The notes: a model not told the origin generated them from the sequence alone. 64,000 bases of DNA from Haliscomenobacter sp033763495 (GCF_033763495.1 NZ_JANRKL010000202.1:1-64000); one strand, 5' to 3'; counted from the stretch's first letter, positions 1 through 9,270 are shown. Numbers and translations are program-made.

Positions 1-209
1 GCCGCTCCACGCAGCATTTGCGGTGGGCAATTCCATAAAAAAATAGTTATGACCACAGCGATCATATTTTTCGTACAGTTTTTGGGAGGGGCGATAGATA
101 GAAGGTTTCGCCAATCATTTTTTGAGGGCAAGCAGGAGTAACATACCCATACTATAAAAACAAGGCCAAAATAATACAGATTTTTTTTTGACGCAAGTTT
201 TACATTCAT
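1..209 (-). pseudogene. Lipoprotein gene, 5' part only, with two apparent frameshifts
   Basis: A minus-strand reading frame opens with ATG at 207-209 and runs off the left edge. Its first ~26 residues form a lipoprotein-type signal: a basic start, a hydrophobic stretch, then a Cys in CYSC. After that the frame-0 translation stops looking like protein. Removing one A from each of two A-runs (plus-strand T-runs at 118-123 and 79-83) gives one continuous and much more protein-like product containing GETFYLSPLPKLYEKYD and RCGHNYFFMELPTANAAW. I therefore read it as one lipoprotein gene broken by two single-base expansions, caused either by real decay or by homopolymer sequencing error. Function is not recognised. 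The reconstruction is inference. Confidence 0.4.
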
Positions 210-226
210 AGACTTGGTAGAAAGGT

Positions 227-252
227 AAAAAAGGTGAAGCCAAAGCTTCACC
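227..252 (-). terminator. Rho-independent terminator of the first reprolysin gene
   Basis: A perfect 8-bp stem (233-240 with 245-252) has a 4-nt loop. On the minus strand a run of Ts (plus-strand A-run 227-232) follows. It lies 33 bp downstream of the stop codon of the metalloprotease gene ending at 285. Confidence 0.85.
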
Positions 253-284
253 CTTTCAAAATTAAACTTAATCTTGTATTTCGC

Positions 285-2711
285 TTATTTTGAATGTTTA
301 ACCATAAATTTGCCTGATTGCTGGATACTTTTCCCTTTTACCTGATAAATGTACATGCCAACGGGAAGATTGTTTACCGAAAAATCAAGAATGGAGCTGC
401 CCTGGGAATGGATGACGTTGTGGTGGAAAATCACTTTTCCCAACAAATCCATTACTTGTACCTGATAGCGCCCAGGTGGAAAATAATCCAATTGCAGGCT
501 CAGTTGCTGATGTGCAGGATTAGGTGAGGCCAGTACTTGAGGAGCAGGTTGGGCTTCGGATACTAAGCCATTCAATGAAGAGGAGCAGGGTTTGGTTTCA
601 TAAATCTTGACATTGCGGAATTGTGAATTGCCAGGAGAAAAGTTTTCATCATTGTCGTTCACAAAGAACAAATATTTAGTGTCACCAGTGTACTTCTGGC
701 CAACCGGGATAATGTATTTTTTCCAGCCCCCAAAACCCACGTAGGTGTTGAACTCTTGATACCCCCACACTTGCGTACCTGCAAGTTGAAAGGTGTAATA
801 GGTATTAATGGCCATATCGTTGTCAAAACCGATCCCATGAATCTCTGATTTCTGTGTAGAACGGAATTCAAATTCAAGAAACGTATTGCTAGTGATGGTG
901 CGGTTGAGCGGGATGGCTTTCCAGGAGTTGCCACTCAAGCTAAGGCCATTGCCATTTTCAAGAATGGCTGAGCTGCCTTGATCTTGCGATTCCCCGAAAG
1001 ACAGTACACTAAAAGTATTGAAGTTGATATTGATGCAACCCACATTGTTGTCAGGTGGTGGCGGTGGAACAACGGTGACTTTGCGGCCCAGCTTATCGAT
1101 GCAAAATGAGGCTACTGACAAATGAGCGAAACGCCCTCCTTCGGCCAGAATACTGGCATCACTATCCAGCAGAGAGAAGGAACCATTGCCAAAACTACAA
1201 CATAGCCCATCGCCCTGAGAGTCGAGCACCCGCAAGGTATAGCAGCCTGCTGGAAGGCAGAGCTTTTTTTTAATGATTTGCCCATTGCTTTTGATGAAAT
1301 AAGGTCCACCCTTATCAACTACTACGTTGTTCGCATCCAAAATTTCGTAGCTCGTTTCATTGCCATAGGCATCCAATGTAAGGGTAAAAGACACTTCTCC
1401 ACAGGGTGGAGGTGGGGGCGTAATCTGGCAGGCACTCATACAAGTAGCACGGGCAATACGATTGCGGATGAGGTTACCAGGTTGTAATCCAAAGCCCAGT
1501 GCAAAATTAATCCCGTATTGAGTAATGTGGCAATAGGACATGATCGTACCCCCTTGTTTGGGAATGGCCGGAGTAGCACAAGCGCCATCTGTAAAACCAG
1601 CACAACCATCAATGGCCGTACTGTTGCCATTCCATACGCAGGCATGGGTATGTTGTGATCCCAAGATATGGCCCAACTCATGGGTCAGCACCATTACTGT
1701 AAAGGAATAGGCTGGTGCGACACTGTAACTTTTACCGATACCTGCATAACCCAGGTTGAATGGATCGCATAAGCCATCTACTACGGCAAGGCCCCCTCCT
1801 CCTTTATAAGAAAGCAAGAGTCCTGCATCCCCCTTGATTTGTCCGGCTCGTATGTTATTGAATTGGCTCAGTAAACCGTAGGCATCATATTCACTGTAAG
1901 GGCTGGTGGTATTCCAAATGTAAAGCTCGGAAAGATTGAGTTTGATGTTTTCGTTGGCATACAAGGTCGCTGTTTGATTAAACACTGCTTGAATATAACG
2001 AGTGGTTGCATCCAGCCCTCCTTTGTCCAAAAACACATCGTTATCGACTTCCAAGGATAAATTGACACAGTTGTTGGTAGCCCGAAATTCAGGAGTTTTT
2101 TCTAGTTCTTGGGCAGAGTAACCTCTTTGCCCATCAGGAGTATAGCAATGGAAATTATGCCTTTCCGGGATTTGATCTTCTGGATAAAGTACATGTAAAC
2201 ATTTTACCTTGTTTTGCCTGGATTGGTATTTGGCTAAAGTGAAATTGCCCTCTTCCAGGGTACTGAACATTCCCAAAACCTCATCACCATAAATACTCAG
2301 CGAAGCAAGAGACCCAGGAATTCCTTTCAGAACACCACGATAATGCAAGCCTTTAGTTTTTTCATCAGCCCCCCCCCTAGGGTCTGCCAATTTTAAGGTG
2401 TAATCTTCGCTCAACAATTCAACTCGGTACATTTCGAGTGTTACTGTTTTTCCCTGAAGGGGCAAGTCGATTTCAATGGCTGAATAGGGATGCTGCAATA
2501 AACTTTGTGCGACCCCCTCCTGAAAAGTAAGCCCTTGAGCAAACGGAAGCTCCGCATCCTTCAGTAACATGTTAGTAGGGAACAGAGCCAGCCTCAAAAA
2601 GGGTGATTTTCCCTTTCGTAGCACATCAATTTGTTCTTGTGGACGTAGTCCAGTTTGAGCATATATCCCCAATAAGGCACAGGCCAGTACAATTGTTAGT
2701 AGTGACTTCAT
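285..2711 (-). CDS. Reprolysin-like (M12B-type) metalloprotease with T9SS sorting domain
   Basis: Secreted zinc metalloprotease of 808 aa. The start was placed at 2711 because MKSLLTIVLACALLG there begins a clear Sec signal peptide; an upstream in-frame ATG at 2786 would bury it. An N-terminal propeptide-like region of about 200 residues comes first. The catalytic domain follows, with HELGHILGSQH (first His about residue 344), the HExxHxxGxxH zinc signature of metzincins. After it come a Cys-rich CGEVSFTLTLDAYG-type module, a Pro-rich linker (VVPPPPPDNN), a jelly-roll-like segment and a C-terminal type A T9SS sorting domain (SPNPAHQQLSLQL start, FMVKHSK end). The domain order predicts export through the outer membrane and surface attachment or release. 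It is a tandem paralog of the next gene, with matching domain order. The natural substrate is unknown. Confidence 0.9.
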   Translation of the reverse strand: MKSLLTIVLACALLGIYAQTGLRPQEQIDVLRKGKSPFLRLALFPTNMLLKDAELPFAQGLTFQEGVAQSLLQHPYSAIEIDLPLQGKTVTLEMYRVELLSEDYTLKLADPRGGADEKTKGLHYRGVLKGIPGSLASLSIYGDEVLGMFSTLEEGNFTLAKYQSRQNKVKCLHVLYPEDQIPERHNFHCYTPDGQRGYSAQELEKTPEFRATNNCVNLSLEVDNDVFLDKGGLDATTRYIQAVFNQTATLYANENIKLNLSELYIWNTTSPYSEYDAYGLLSQFNNIRAGQIKGDAGLLLSYKGGGGLAVVDGLCDPFNLGYAGIGKSYSVAPAYSFTVMVLTHELGHILGSQHTHACVWNGNSTAIDGCAGFTDGACATPAIPKQGGTIMSYCHITQYGINFALGFGLQPGNLIRNRIARATCMSACQITPPPPPCGEVSFTLTLDAYGNETSYEILDANNVVVDKGGPYFIKSNGQIIKKKLCLPAGCYTLRVLDSQGDGLCCSFGNGSFSLLDSDASILAEGGRFAHLSVASFCIDKLGRKVTVVPPPPPDNNVGCININFNTFSVLSFGESQDQGSSAILENGNGLSLSGNSWKAIPLNRTITSNTFLEFEFRSTQKSEIHGIGFDNDMAINTYYTFQLAGTQVWGYQEFNTYVGFGGWKKYIIPVGQKYTGDTKYLFFVNDNDENFSPGNSQFRNVKIYETKPCSSSLNGLVSEAQPAPQVLASPNPAHQQLSLQLDYFPPGRYQVQVMDLLGKVIFHHNVIHSQGSSILDFSVNNLPVGMYIYQVKGKSIQQSGKFMVKHSK

Positions 2712-3112
2712 AGTGTTCTTGCACGATAACCGGTGAACAATAGACTTTAAGGCAACATGGCGGTGTTTAGCCTGCCTGTTGTGCATTTAGCATAAATCAG
2801 CGTATCATGGTGTTATTAGTTCACGATTTTCTATTGCTATGAATTTCAATAAAACAAACAAATTTCATAAGGCAGCGCCTTGTAGAAAACTGAATAGAAA
2901 CAATAGGTCTCGTGAAAGTGATTAATTTTCCAAGTGGTTCACATGTAAATCATTGAGGGAATAAGGTTGAGAACAACCTAATTTGGGATAGGCATTAAAT
3001 ATTTGGAGGGAACAAATACTACAAAACCAAATGCAATTTATGGGCAATTTTAATGAGATACAAATATTTTTTATCATAGGCTTTTTTTTACTTTAAAATG
3101 TCAAAAACCAAC
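2712..3112. other. Intergenic region between the two reprolysin genes
   Basis: About 400 bp, AT-rich, between two codirectional minus-strand genes. It must hold the promoter of the 285-2711 gene, but I see no clean TAnnTTTG box on the minus strand. No coding frame, long repeat or RNA-like structure stands out. Confidence 0.6.
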
Positions 3113-3146
3113 AAAAGAAAAAGTGTTCCTGTGAACAGGAGCACTT
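3113..3146 (-). terminator. Terminator overlapping the stop codon of the second reprolysin gene
   Basis: An 11-bp stem (3121-3131 with 3136-3146, one G-U pair) with a 4-nt loop begins inside the TAA stop codon at 3145-3147. On the minus strand it is followed by TTTTTCTTTT. Classical intrinsic terminator. Confidence 0.8.
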
Positions 3147-5625
3147 AGTTATTGGATCTTGAAATTAACATTTTTCCTGACTTTTTGATCTGATCATTGT
3201 AGATGCTATAAAAATAAACACCTGATGACCAGTTTGTTGTGTTGAGTTGCAAATCCCAGGAGTTGGAATCACTCAGATTCAAAGGATAGTTGTTCAACAC
3301 CTTTTGCCCCAAGGCATCAAAAATGCTCAATTTGTACTGCCCTACTGGCCAATTCAACAAACTAAAACGAGCGTTGATGTTACTGGGGTTTGGGGCAATC
3401 AATACAGCGGGAACTGGGTTTTTCAATTGGGGCAATTGGCCCGGACTTAAATCAATGCCTGGCTCTTGGAAGCTCGGGCAAGGCGCTTCCTCATAAATGC
3501 GCACGTTTCGGAATTGGGAATCACTTTCAGATGGAGCAGCATCTTTGTCCACGGCGAAAAACAGTCGGTTAAAAGTTCCTGTATAAAATTTTCCTACCGG
3601 GATGGTATATTTTTTCCATCGCCCATCGCCAGCATAATTGCGATAATCGTCGATGCCCCAGGTTTGGGAGCCCCAAAGCTGGAACGTATAGGGTGAAGAG
3701 ATGTTTTCGTCGTTATCAAAACCAATTCCATGAATTTCACCCAACAGGGAAGCGCGAAATTCAAACTCTATAAAGGTCTTCGCCGTTACTGAATAATTGA
3801 TGGCTACAGCCTTCCATGCATTGTTTTTGATGATCAGTGTTTTACCCGCATCTGCAATACTTGCGGTGCCTCCGTCCTGAGAACCACCAAATGAAATGGG
3901 AGGGTAACGGTTAAAATCAATGTTCACACATCTCGAATCGGCTGGAGGGTTACCTCCTCCATTATCGGGTGCGCTGACACAAAAATTAGCCTGCACTTGA
4001 CCACCAAACACTGCACCTTTAGCGATTTCCACGTTATTTGCATCCAATAGCCGATAACTGCCTTCTCCATAAGTGCAACAAATTCCATCGTTGTGTTTGT
4101 CATAGATTTTGAGGGAGTAACACCCAAAGGGTAAACAGGCTTTGCGTTCAATTTTTTGGCCTAGGGTTTTGTCAACATATGGCCCCCCTTTTTCAACGGC
4201 AACCCCAGCCGGATTGAGGATTTCCCAGGTAGTTTCGCTGCCAAAAAGATCCAATGTCATCTGGAAAACGACTACTCCACAGGTGGCATTGTTACCTCCA
4301 CCGCCATTATCGCTACCGCCGCCACCATCAGTTGTACATACTTGTAAGCAGGTAGCCGCAGCAATCCGATTGCGGATCAGATTGCTGGGCTGCGTGCCAA
4401 ATCCCTTTGAAAAATTAATACCTACAGTGTTCAGGTGGCAGTAAGACATAACGGTGCCGCCCCCGGCAGGGGTACGCTCGGTTGCACTACAGTTGCCCTC
4501 TGTATACCCCGGGCATGCGTCGATGGCAGTATTGTTGCCATTCCAGACGCAGGCATGGGTGTGCTGAGCACCAAGAATATGCCCCAATTCGTGGGCGACA
4601 ACCATTACACTAAAAGAATACGTTGGCAGATTAGAAAAAAAGCGTCCCACACCAGCTACACCCATTTTGAAGGAAGTATAAGGGCGGCAAAGGCCATCCA
4701 CTACTGCAATGCCACCACCTCCTTTGTAAGTAATCAATTCTGCCGCATCGCCATTAAAGCTGGTGCGGGTACGCTGAAACTGCGTTAGTATTGTGTACGT
4801 ATCGGATCCTGTATATGGGCTACTGCTGTTCCAAATAAATACTTGGGACAAGCTCAAACGAATGTTTTCATTGGCGTACAGGGCAGCAACCTGATTGAAC
4901 ATTCCAGTCACATATTGCAAAGTGCCATCCTGGCCTCCTTTATCGATGAAAACATCATTGTCTACTTCCAAGTACAAGCGCACGCAGGGCGCTGCACTGC
5001 GCAGCTCTGCTTGAGGTTGTAGATCTTCGGGACGATAGTTGAATTCATTATCAGGGCTTAAGCAATGGAACTCGGGGCGTTCAGCCATTTTTTCGTCCGC
5101 ATGCAAAACGTGTAAGCGCGGGTCGGCGCCTTTGTAATGTCCCAATACCCGATTGCCGTCCTCTGGGGTGCTGATTACACCCGTTACTTCGTTGTTGAAA
5201 ATGCTGATGGCAGCCATGGACTCTGGCCGTCCTTTGATTCGCCCTTGATAAAAGAGTCCATTCAACTTGCTTGAAGGTGTGTTGCTTTGTTGAGAAAACT
5301 GTACAACGAAATCGGTACTAAGAATGTCAACCTGTACCAATTCCAGTTCCATCATCGTTCCATCGGCATTTGGAAAGGGCAAAGAGAGGGCCAATGGCCG
5401 CTCCCTTTGCAATGGGATTATACTTGCCGTATTAAGAAACATCCATAGTCCGTTGACTACCTGGGGGTCGCTCCTCAATTCAGGAGCACGTTCAAACAGG
5501 TGAATCGTTTTAAAGGTTATATTATTTTTAATCCTTGCTTCTACCAAATCACTTGGTCGCATAGCGCTTTGAGCGTTGGCCAATGTCCATAGCACAGCCA
5601 ACACTACTGTGAGTAGTGTTCTCAT
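3145..5625 (-). CDS. Reprolysin-like metalloprotease with T9SS sorting domain (paralog 2)
   Basis: 826-aa secreted metalloprotease, tandem paralog of the gene at 285-2711. It starts with a Sec signal peptide (MRTLLTVVLAVLWTLANAQ). The metzincin zinc site HELGHILGAQH has its first His near residue 345. It shares with its paralog the flanking VDNDVFIDKGG, the THACVWNG segment after the zinc site, and the later Cys-rich module. The linker before that module is Gly/Asn-rich (GGGGSDNGGGGNN), where the paralog has a poly-Pro linker. A type A T9SS sorting domain closes the protein (IAPNPSNINARFSL start). It has its own promoter-like element at 5849-5880 and its own terminator, so the two genes are probably transcribed separately. 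The T9SS export inference is strong; substrate unknown. Confidence 0.9.
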   Translation of the reverse strand: MRTLLTVVLAVLWTLANAQSAMRPSDLVEARIKNNITFKTIHLFERAPELRSDPQVVNGLWMFLNTASIIPLQRERPLALSLPFPNADGTMMELELVQVDILSTDFVVQFSQQSNTPSSKLNGLFYQGRIKGRPESMAAISIFNNEVTGVISTPEDGNRVLGHYKGADPRLHVLHADEKMAERPEFHCLSPDNEFNYRPEDLQPQAELRSAAPCVRLYLEVDNDVFIDKGGQDGTLQYVTGMFNQVAALYANENIRLSLSQVFIWNSSSPYTGSDTYTILTQFQRTRTSFNGDAAELITYKGGGGIAVVDGLCRPYTSFKMGVAGVGRFFSNLPTYSFSVMVVAHELGHILGAQHTHACVWNGNNTAIDACPGYTEGNCSATERTPAGGGTVMSYCHLNTVGINFSKGFGTQPSNLIRNRIAAATCLQVCTTDGGGGSDNGGGGNNATCGVVVFQMTLDLFGSETTWEILNPAGVAVEKGGPYVDKTLGQKIERKACLPFGCYSLKIYDKHNDGICCTYGEGSYRLLDANNVEIAKGAVFGGQVQANFCVSAPDNGGGNPPADSRCVNIDFNRYPPISFGGSQDGGTASIADAGKTLIIKNNAWKAVAINYSVTAKTFIEFEFRASLLGEIHGIGFDNDENISSPYTFQLWGSQTWGIDDYRNYAGDGRWKKYTIPVGKFYTGTFNRLFFAVDKDAAPSESDSQFRNVRIYEEAPCPSFQEPGIDLSPGQLPQLKNPVPAVLIAPNPSNINARFSLLNWPVGQYKLSIFDALGQKVLNNYPLNLSDSNSWDLQLNTTNWSSGVYFYSIYNDQIKKSGKMLISRSNN

Positions 5626-5720
5626 GATGTGTTAAAATTTTTGAAGTTCCAAACAGTGCTGCTTGGACGAACGTATAATCAGCTTGAATAGGTTGCTCGA
5701 TGGGCAATTTTGCCCGAGCC

Positions 5721-5761
5721 GATCAGTGAATTATGAAATTGTTGGATCAGTGAATTATGAA
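5721..5761. repeat. 17-bp direct repeat in the leader of the second reprolysin gene
   Basis: GATCAGTGAATTATGAA occurs at 5721-5737 and again at 5745-5761, a period of 24 bp. It is preceded by the palindrome GGGCAATTTTGCCC at 5702-5715. Both lie in the predicted ~215-nt 5' leader of the gene at 3145-5625, so an operator or mRNA-level role is possible but unproven. Confidence 0.6.
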
Positions 5762-5848
5762 GTAGTGATTATGGAAGGAAGTGTTGGACAAACAGGGTAA
5801 TAAAATGATGTCACTTAATATTCAATCGCGATAAAATTAGTATTTATG

Positions 5849-5880
5849 CAAATGTAGTTTTTTGTTTTGACGAATGCAAA
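5849..5880 (-). promoter_or_regulatory. Bacteroidota-type promoter for the second reprolysin gene
   Basis: Read on the minus strand: TTTG (5880-5877), exactly 20 nt, then TACATTTG (5856-5849). This matches the -33/-7 consensus TTTG...TAnnTTTG known for the primary sigma factor of Bacteroidota. It predicts a long leader before the ATG at 5625. Confidence 0.6.
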
Positions 5881-5902
5881 TGTTTGTTGCAAAAAAATGA
5901 CA

Positions 5903-5944
5903 ATAAAAAATAATAACCTTTCAACAAGAAGATGAAAGGTTATT
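5903..5944 (-). terminator. Terminator downstream of nfu
   Basis: A perfect 12-bp stem (5912-5923 with 5933-5944) is followed on the minus strand by a T-rich tract. It lies 23 bp past the stop codon of the Nfu-type gene ending at 5968. Confidence 0.8.
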
Positions 5945-5967
5945 GTAGCAGTTAAGTATAGATGGAA

Positions 5968-6579
5968 TTAACCCATCTCCTGTACCACTTCTTCAACTTG
6001 TGGGATCATCCGCTTCAACATCCCTTCGATACCTGCTTTCAGGGTAACGGTAGAGGAAGGACAACCACTGCAAGAACCCTGCATCAATACAAAAACTTTA
6101 CCGTTTTCGTAATGCTTGAACTCAATGTTTCCACCATCCATTTCCACGGCTGGCTTTACGTAAGTATCAATCAGTTCTTTGATTTTTTGTACCAACTCAG
6201 CTTCATCACCAGTGTAGGTCACCCCGGCGCGCTCCGCTTCAACTTTGGCCGTATGCTCCGCAAAGCCTTCTTTCACCAATTCCCCACCTTCTTCAATGTA
6301 GTTTTTGATGAAATCTTTAAGTTTTAGCATGATGTCGGGCCACTCATAGTTCATTTCCTTGCTTACAGTGACGAAGTTATTGCTGATGTACACTCCTTTC
6401 ACGTAAGGAAACTCAAAAAGCGCGACTGCCAGCGGTGACCATTCATGGGCCAATTCCACTTCCCGGAAATCGGCTGTGCCGCGGTATAACATACGGTTGG
6501 TCACAAACTTGAGTGACTCTGGGTTGGGTGTTTGCTCGGTGTACAACAACACCGGGCTTTTGGTAACAGTAGTCTCCAT
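5968..6579 (-). CDS. Nfu-type iron-sulfur cluster carrier (NifU N-terminal plus NifU-like domain)
   Basis: 203-aa cytosolic Fe-S scaffold/carrier. The N-terminal half begins with the Nfu_N signature YTEQTPNPESLKFV. The C-terminal half is the NifU-like domain with the cluster-ligating CxxC motif (SCSGC, Cys170 and Cys173). Proteins of this family carry [4Fe-4S] clusters from the assembly machinery to target enzymes. It is the last gene of a minus-strand run after pheS and hisS, 89 bp downstream of hisS, and ends at a clear terminator. Radical-SAM enzymes or HypD could be clients, but nothing here shows that. Confidence 0.9.
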   Translation of the reverse strand: METTVTKSPVLLYTEQTPNPESLKFVTNRMLYRGTADFREVELAHEWSPLAVALFEFPYVKGVYISNNFVTVSKEMNYEWPDIMLKLKDFIKNYIEEGGELVKEGFAEHTAKVEAERAGVTYTGDEAELVQKIKELIDTYVKPAVEMDGGNIEFKHYENGKVFVLMQGSCSGCPSSTVTLKAGIEGMLKRMIPQVEEVVQEMG

Positions 6580-6668
6580 ATCGTGAGTATCTGTTGTCGT
6601 GTGAATGATTAGACAAGGTCTATTTAGACTGAATCTACAAGGTAACGCTTTTTAGGCCTCGCTGGTTT

Positions 6669-8015
6669 TTAAAGCAATTGAGTTTTTGCAATAATTTCCT
6701 CAATGCTGAGTTTTTCCTGCTCCCCGCTTTGCATATTTTTGAAACCAAGCAAACCGCTGCTCATTTCTTCTTCTCCCACCAACACCACAAAAGGAACCTG
6801 CCGATCGTTGGCATATTTCATTTGTTTTTTGAGTTTTCCCGGATCAGGATAAATTTCTGCATTCACACCGGCAGCGCGTAATTTACTCAAGGCCGCAAAG
6901 GCATACAGCTGGGTAGCTTCGTCAAAGGCCATAAAGAGCACCTTGAGCGAGCTACTGCTATCAGCAGGAAACAAATTGAGTTCTTCCAGTACATCATAAA
7001 TGCGCTCGGCGCCAAAGGACACACCAACTCCTGAAACATCTTTAAGTCCAAAAACACCTGTCAGGTTGTCATAACGACCACCGCCACCGATGCTGCCCAT
7101 AGCCACCCCTTTGGCCTGTACTTCAAAAATACAGCCAGTGTAGTAATTGAGCCCACGGGCCAGGGTGATGTCAAAACGGATTTCTTGCTGGGTTGAACTG
7201 GTGCCGAGGTACTGCAACAGGCTTTGGATTTCTTGGATGCCCAATTGCCCGATTTCACTGCCAGACAGAGCACTTTGTAATTCGTCCAGGGATTGAATGG
7301 CCAGGATTTGGGTGATTTTTTCCACTGCTGTTTCGCCAATCCCGCGTTCCGCCATTTCTTTTTTAACGCCGTCCAGTCCAATTTTGTCCAGTTTGTCGAT
7401 GGCTACAGTCATGGTCACCATCAACTCTGGAATACCAGCGACTTCCGCAATCCCTGTCAGGATTTTGCGGTTGTTGAATTTAATGACGACGGGCAAGTTG
7501 AGTTTGGAAAAAACCTCATCGTAAATCTGCACCAATTCCGCCTCATACACCAGCGAAGTAGAACCCACCACGTCCACATCACATTGGTAAAACTCGCGAT
7601 AACGCCCTTTTTGGGGCCGATCCGCTCGCCAAACGGGCTGGATTTGGTAACGTTTGAAAGGGAAGCTGATCTCATTCTGGTGCATCACCACAAAACGGGC
7701 GAAGGGTACAGTAAGGTCGTAACGCAAGCCCCGTTTGGCCAGTGCCGGAGTAAGGGTTTTGTAAGCTTGCGCCTCAAAGTCCGCAGTCTTGATGCCTTTG
7801 AGGTATTCACCATTGTTCAGGATTTTGAACAATAAGCGATCCCCCTCCTCACCGTATTTGCCGGAAAGGGTGCTGAGGTTTTCCATTGCCGGGGTTTCAA
7901 TGGGCAAATAGCCGTATTTGACAAACACCGAACGGATGGTATCGAAGATATAGTTGCGTTTGAGCACTTGATCAGGGGTGAAATCCCGGGTGCCTTCGGC
8001 GGTAGTTGGTTTCAT
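6669..8015 (-). CDS. hisS: Histidyl-tRNA synthetase
   Basis: 448-aa class II aminoacyl-tRNA synthetase that charges tRNA-His. Visible hallmarks are the N-terminal AEGTRDFTPDQ, motif 2 in VWRADRPQKGRYREFYQCD, the histidine-specific GLNYYTGCIFE loop and GGGGRYDNL, then an anticodon-binding domain over the last ~95 residues. Length is normal for the family. The start lies 3 bp after the pheS stop, so the two genes are surely co-transcribed. No anomaly seen. Confidence 0.97.
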   Translation of the reverse strand: MKPTTAEGTRDFTPDQVLKRNYIFDTIRSVFVKYGYLPIETPAMENLSTLSGKYGEEGDRLLFKILNNGEYLKGIKTADFEAQAYKTLTPALAKRGLRYDLTVPFARFVVMHQNEISFPFKRYQIQPVWRADRPQKGRYREFYQCDVDVVGSTSLVYEAELVQIYDEVFSKLNLPVVIKFNNRKILTGIAEVAGIPELMVTMTVAIDKLDKIGLDGVKKEMAERGIGETAVEKITQILAIQSLDELQSALSGSEIGQLGIQEIQSLLQYLGTSSTQQEIRFDITLARGLNYYTGCIFEVQAKGVAMGSIGGGGRYDNLTGVFGLKDVSGVGVSFGAERIYDVLEELNLFPADSSSSLKVLFMAFDEATQLYAFAALSKLRAAGVNAEIYPDPGKLKKQMKYANDRQVPFVVLVGEEEMSSGLLGFKNMQSGEQEKLSIEEIIAKTQLL

Positions 8016-8018
8016 TTT

Positions 8019-9062
8019 TTATATGACAGATGAAAACTGTTTCAAAAAGCGCACATCGTTTTCAAACAACAAGCGAATGTCAGTAATGGTGTACAACATC
8101 ATGGCCTGGCGCTCGATACCCATACCAAAGGCAAAGCCCGAATACTCTTCCGGATCGATGCCACAATTGATCAACACCTGCGGATCAACCATGCCACAAC
8201 CCAAAATTTCTACCCAGCCGCTGTGTTTACATACCCGACAACCCTTGGCGTTGCAGATGAAGCAGGACACGTCCATTTCAGCGCTGGGTTCGGTGAAGGG
8301 GAAAAATGAAGGCCGCAGGCGAATTTTGGTATCAGGACCGTACATTTCCTTGGCAAAGTAGTACAGGGTTTGTTTCATGTCGGCAAAAGACACCCCCTTA
8401 TCGATGTACAAACCTTCTACTTGATGGAACTGGCAATGCGAACGCGCGGAGATGGTCTCATTGCGGTAAACCCTCCCAGGGGCAATGATGCGAATGGGCG
8501 GCTTTTGTGAGGTCATCACCCGTGCCTGCACCGAAGAGGTATGGGTACGCAGCAGCATTTCGGTGCTGTTGCGCAGGTAATAGGTATCCTGCATGTCGCG
8601 CGCCGGATGGTCGGCAGGCGTGTTCATGGCGGTGAAGTTGTGCCAATCGTCTTCAATTTCACGCTCTTCTGCAATCACAAAACCCAGGCGTTCAAAAATC
8701 CGCACAATGCGATTCAGCGTTACCGCCACCGGATGGCGAGAACCAAGGTCAATGGGTTCACCCGGTGCAGTAATGTCTAAACCAGCAGCCTGAGATTTCT
8801 CGGCAGCTGCTTCCGCCACGGCTTTGAGGGTTTCAAACTTGGCCTCGGCAAGCTCTTTGGCTTTGTTGATCAATTGACCAAATTCCTTTTTTTGCTCATT
8901 CGGGACGTTCCGAATTTCGCCCATCAAGGGTTTGATCACATTGTTGGAGCCCAGGTAGCGCAAACGAAACTGCTCAATGGTTTCCGCAGAGGCGGGATTG
9001 GCCGCTTCAATTTCCTGCAGCAAGTCCTGTAATTGTTGAAATGCGTTGGCAGACATATTCAT
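8019..9062 (-). CDS. pheS: Phenylalanyl-tRNA synthetase alpha subunit
   Basis: 347-aa catalytic alpha chain of the (alpha-beta)2 enzyme. An N-terminal coiled-coil arm of about 90 residues is followed by the class II core, with motif 2 in GRVYRNETISARSHCQFHQ and motif 3 in GFAFGMGIERQAMMLY. Two starts two codons apart (9062 and 9056) are possible; the longer is given. The beta subunit gene pheT is not adjacent, as is common in this phylum. A TACTTTTG box at 9081-9088 just upstream is a plausible -7 element. It heads the pheS-hisS-nfu unit. Confidence 0.96.
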   Translation of the reverse strand: MNMSANAFQQLQDLLQEIEAANPASAETIEQFRLRYLGSNNVIKPLMGEIRNVPNEQKKEFGQLINKAKELAEAKFETLKAVAEAAAEKSQAAGLDITAPGEPIDLGSRHPVAVTLNRIVRIFERLGFVIAEEREIEDDWHNFTAMNTPADHPARDMQDTYYLRNSTEMLLRTHTSSVQARVMTSQKPPIRIIAPGRVYRNETISARSHCQFHQVEGLYIDKGVSFADMKQTLYYFAKEMYGPDTKIRLRPSFFPFTEPSAEMDVSCFICNAKGCRVCKHSGWVEILGCGMVDPQVLINCGIDPEEYSGFAFGMGIERQAMMLYTITDIRLLFENDVRFLKQFSSVI

Positions 9063-9080
9063 TTTTTAAAAAATCGCTGG

Positions 9081-9088
9081 CAAAAGTA
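9081..9088 (-). promoter_or_regulatory. Candidate -7 box for pheS-hisS
   Basis: TACTTTTG on the minus strand fits TAnnTTTG and lies 19 bp above the pheS start. No well-spaced TTTG partner was found, so this is tentative. Confidence 0.4.
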
Positions 9089-9150
9089 AGCATTTTACTT
9101 TCATGTAGAATCAATAACAATGGCGATATTGCGCAGAGTTCCAATTTTTA

Positions 9151-9250
9151 GTTGAGGAGTTGAGAAAGTTTAGGAGTTGAGTGCCCGTGGTCACTGAGCG
9201 AAGCCAAAGTGCCGGGGCGCTCAACTCCTAAACTTTCTCAACTCCTCAAC
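9151..9250. repeat. Perfect 30-bp inverted repeat in the pheS / O-antigen ligase gap
   Basis: Arms 9151-9180 and 9221-9250 are exact reverse complements around a 40-nt centre. Each arm contains internal copies of an AGGAGTTGAG-like unit. The centre holds CACTGAGCGAAGCCAAAGTG, itself partly self-complementary. It lies between divergent genes, so it cannot serve simply as a terminator for both. Confidence 0.85.
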
Positions 9251-9270
9251 TTGCTCAACAAGCATAAAAC

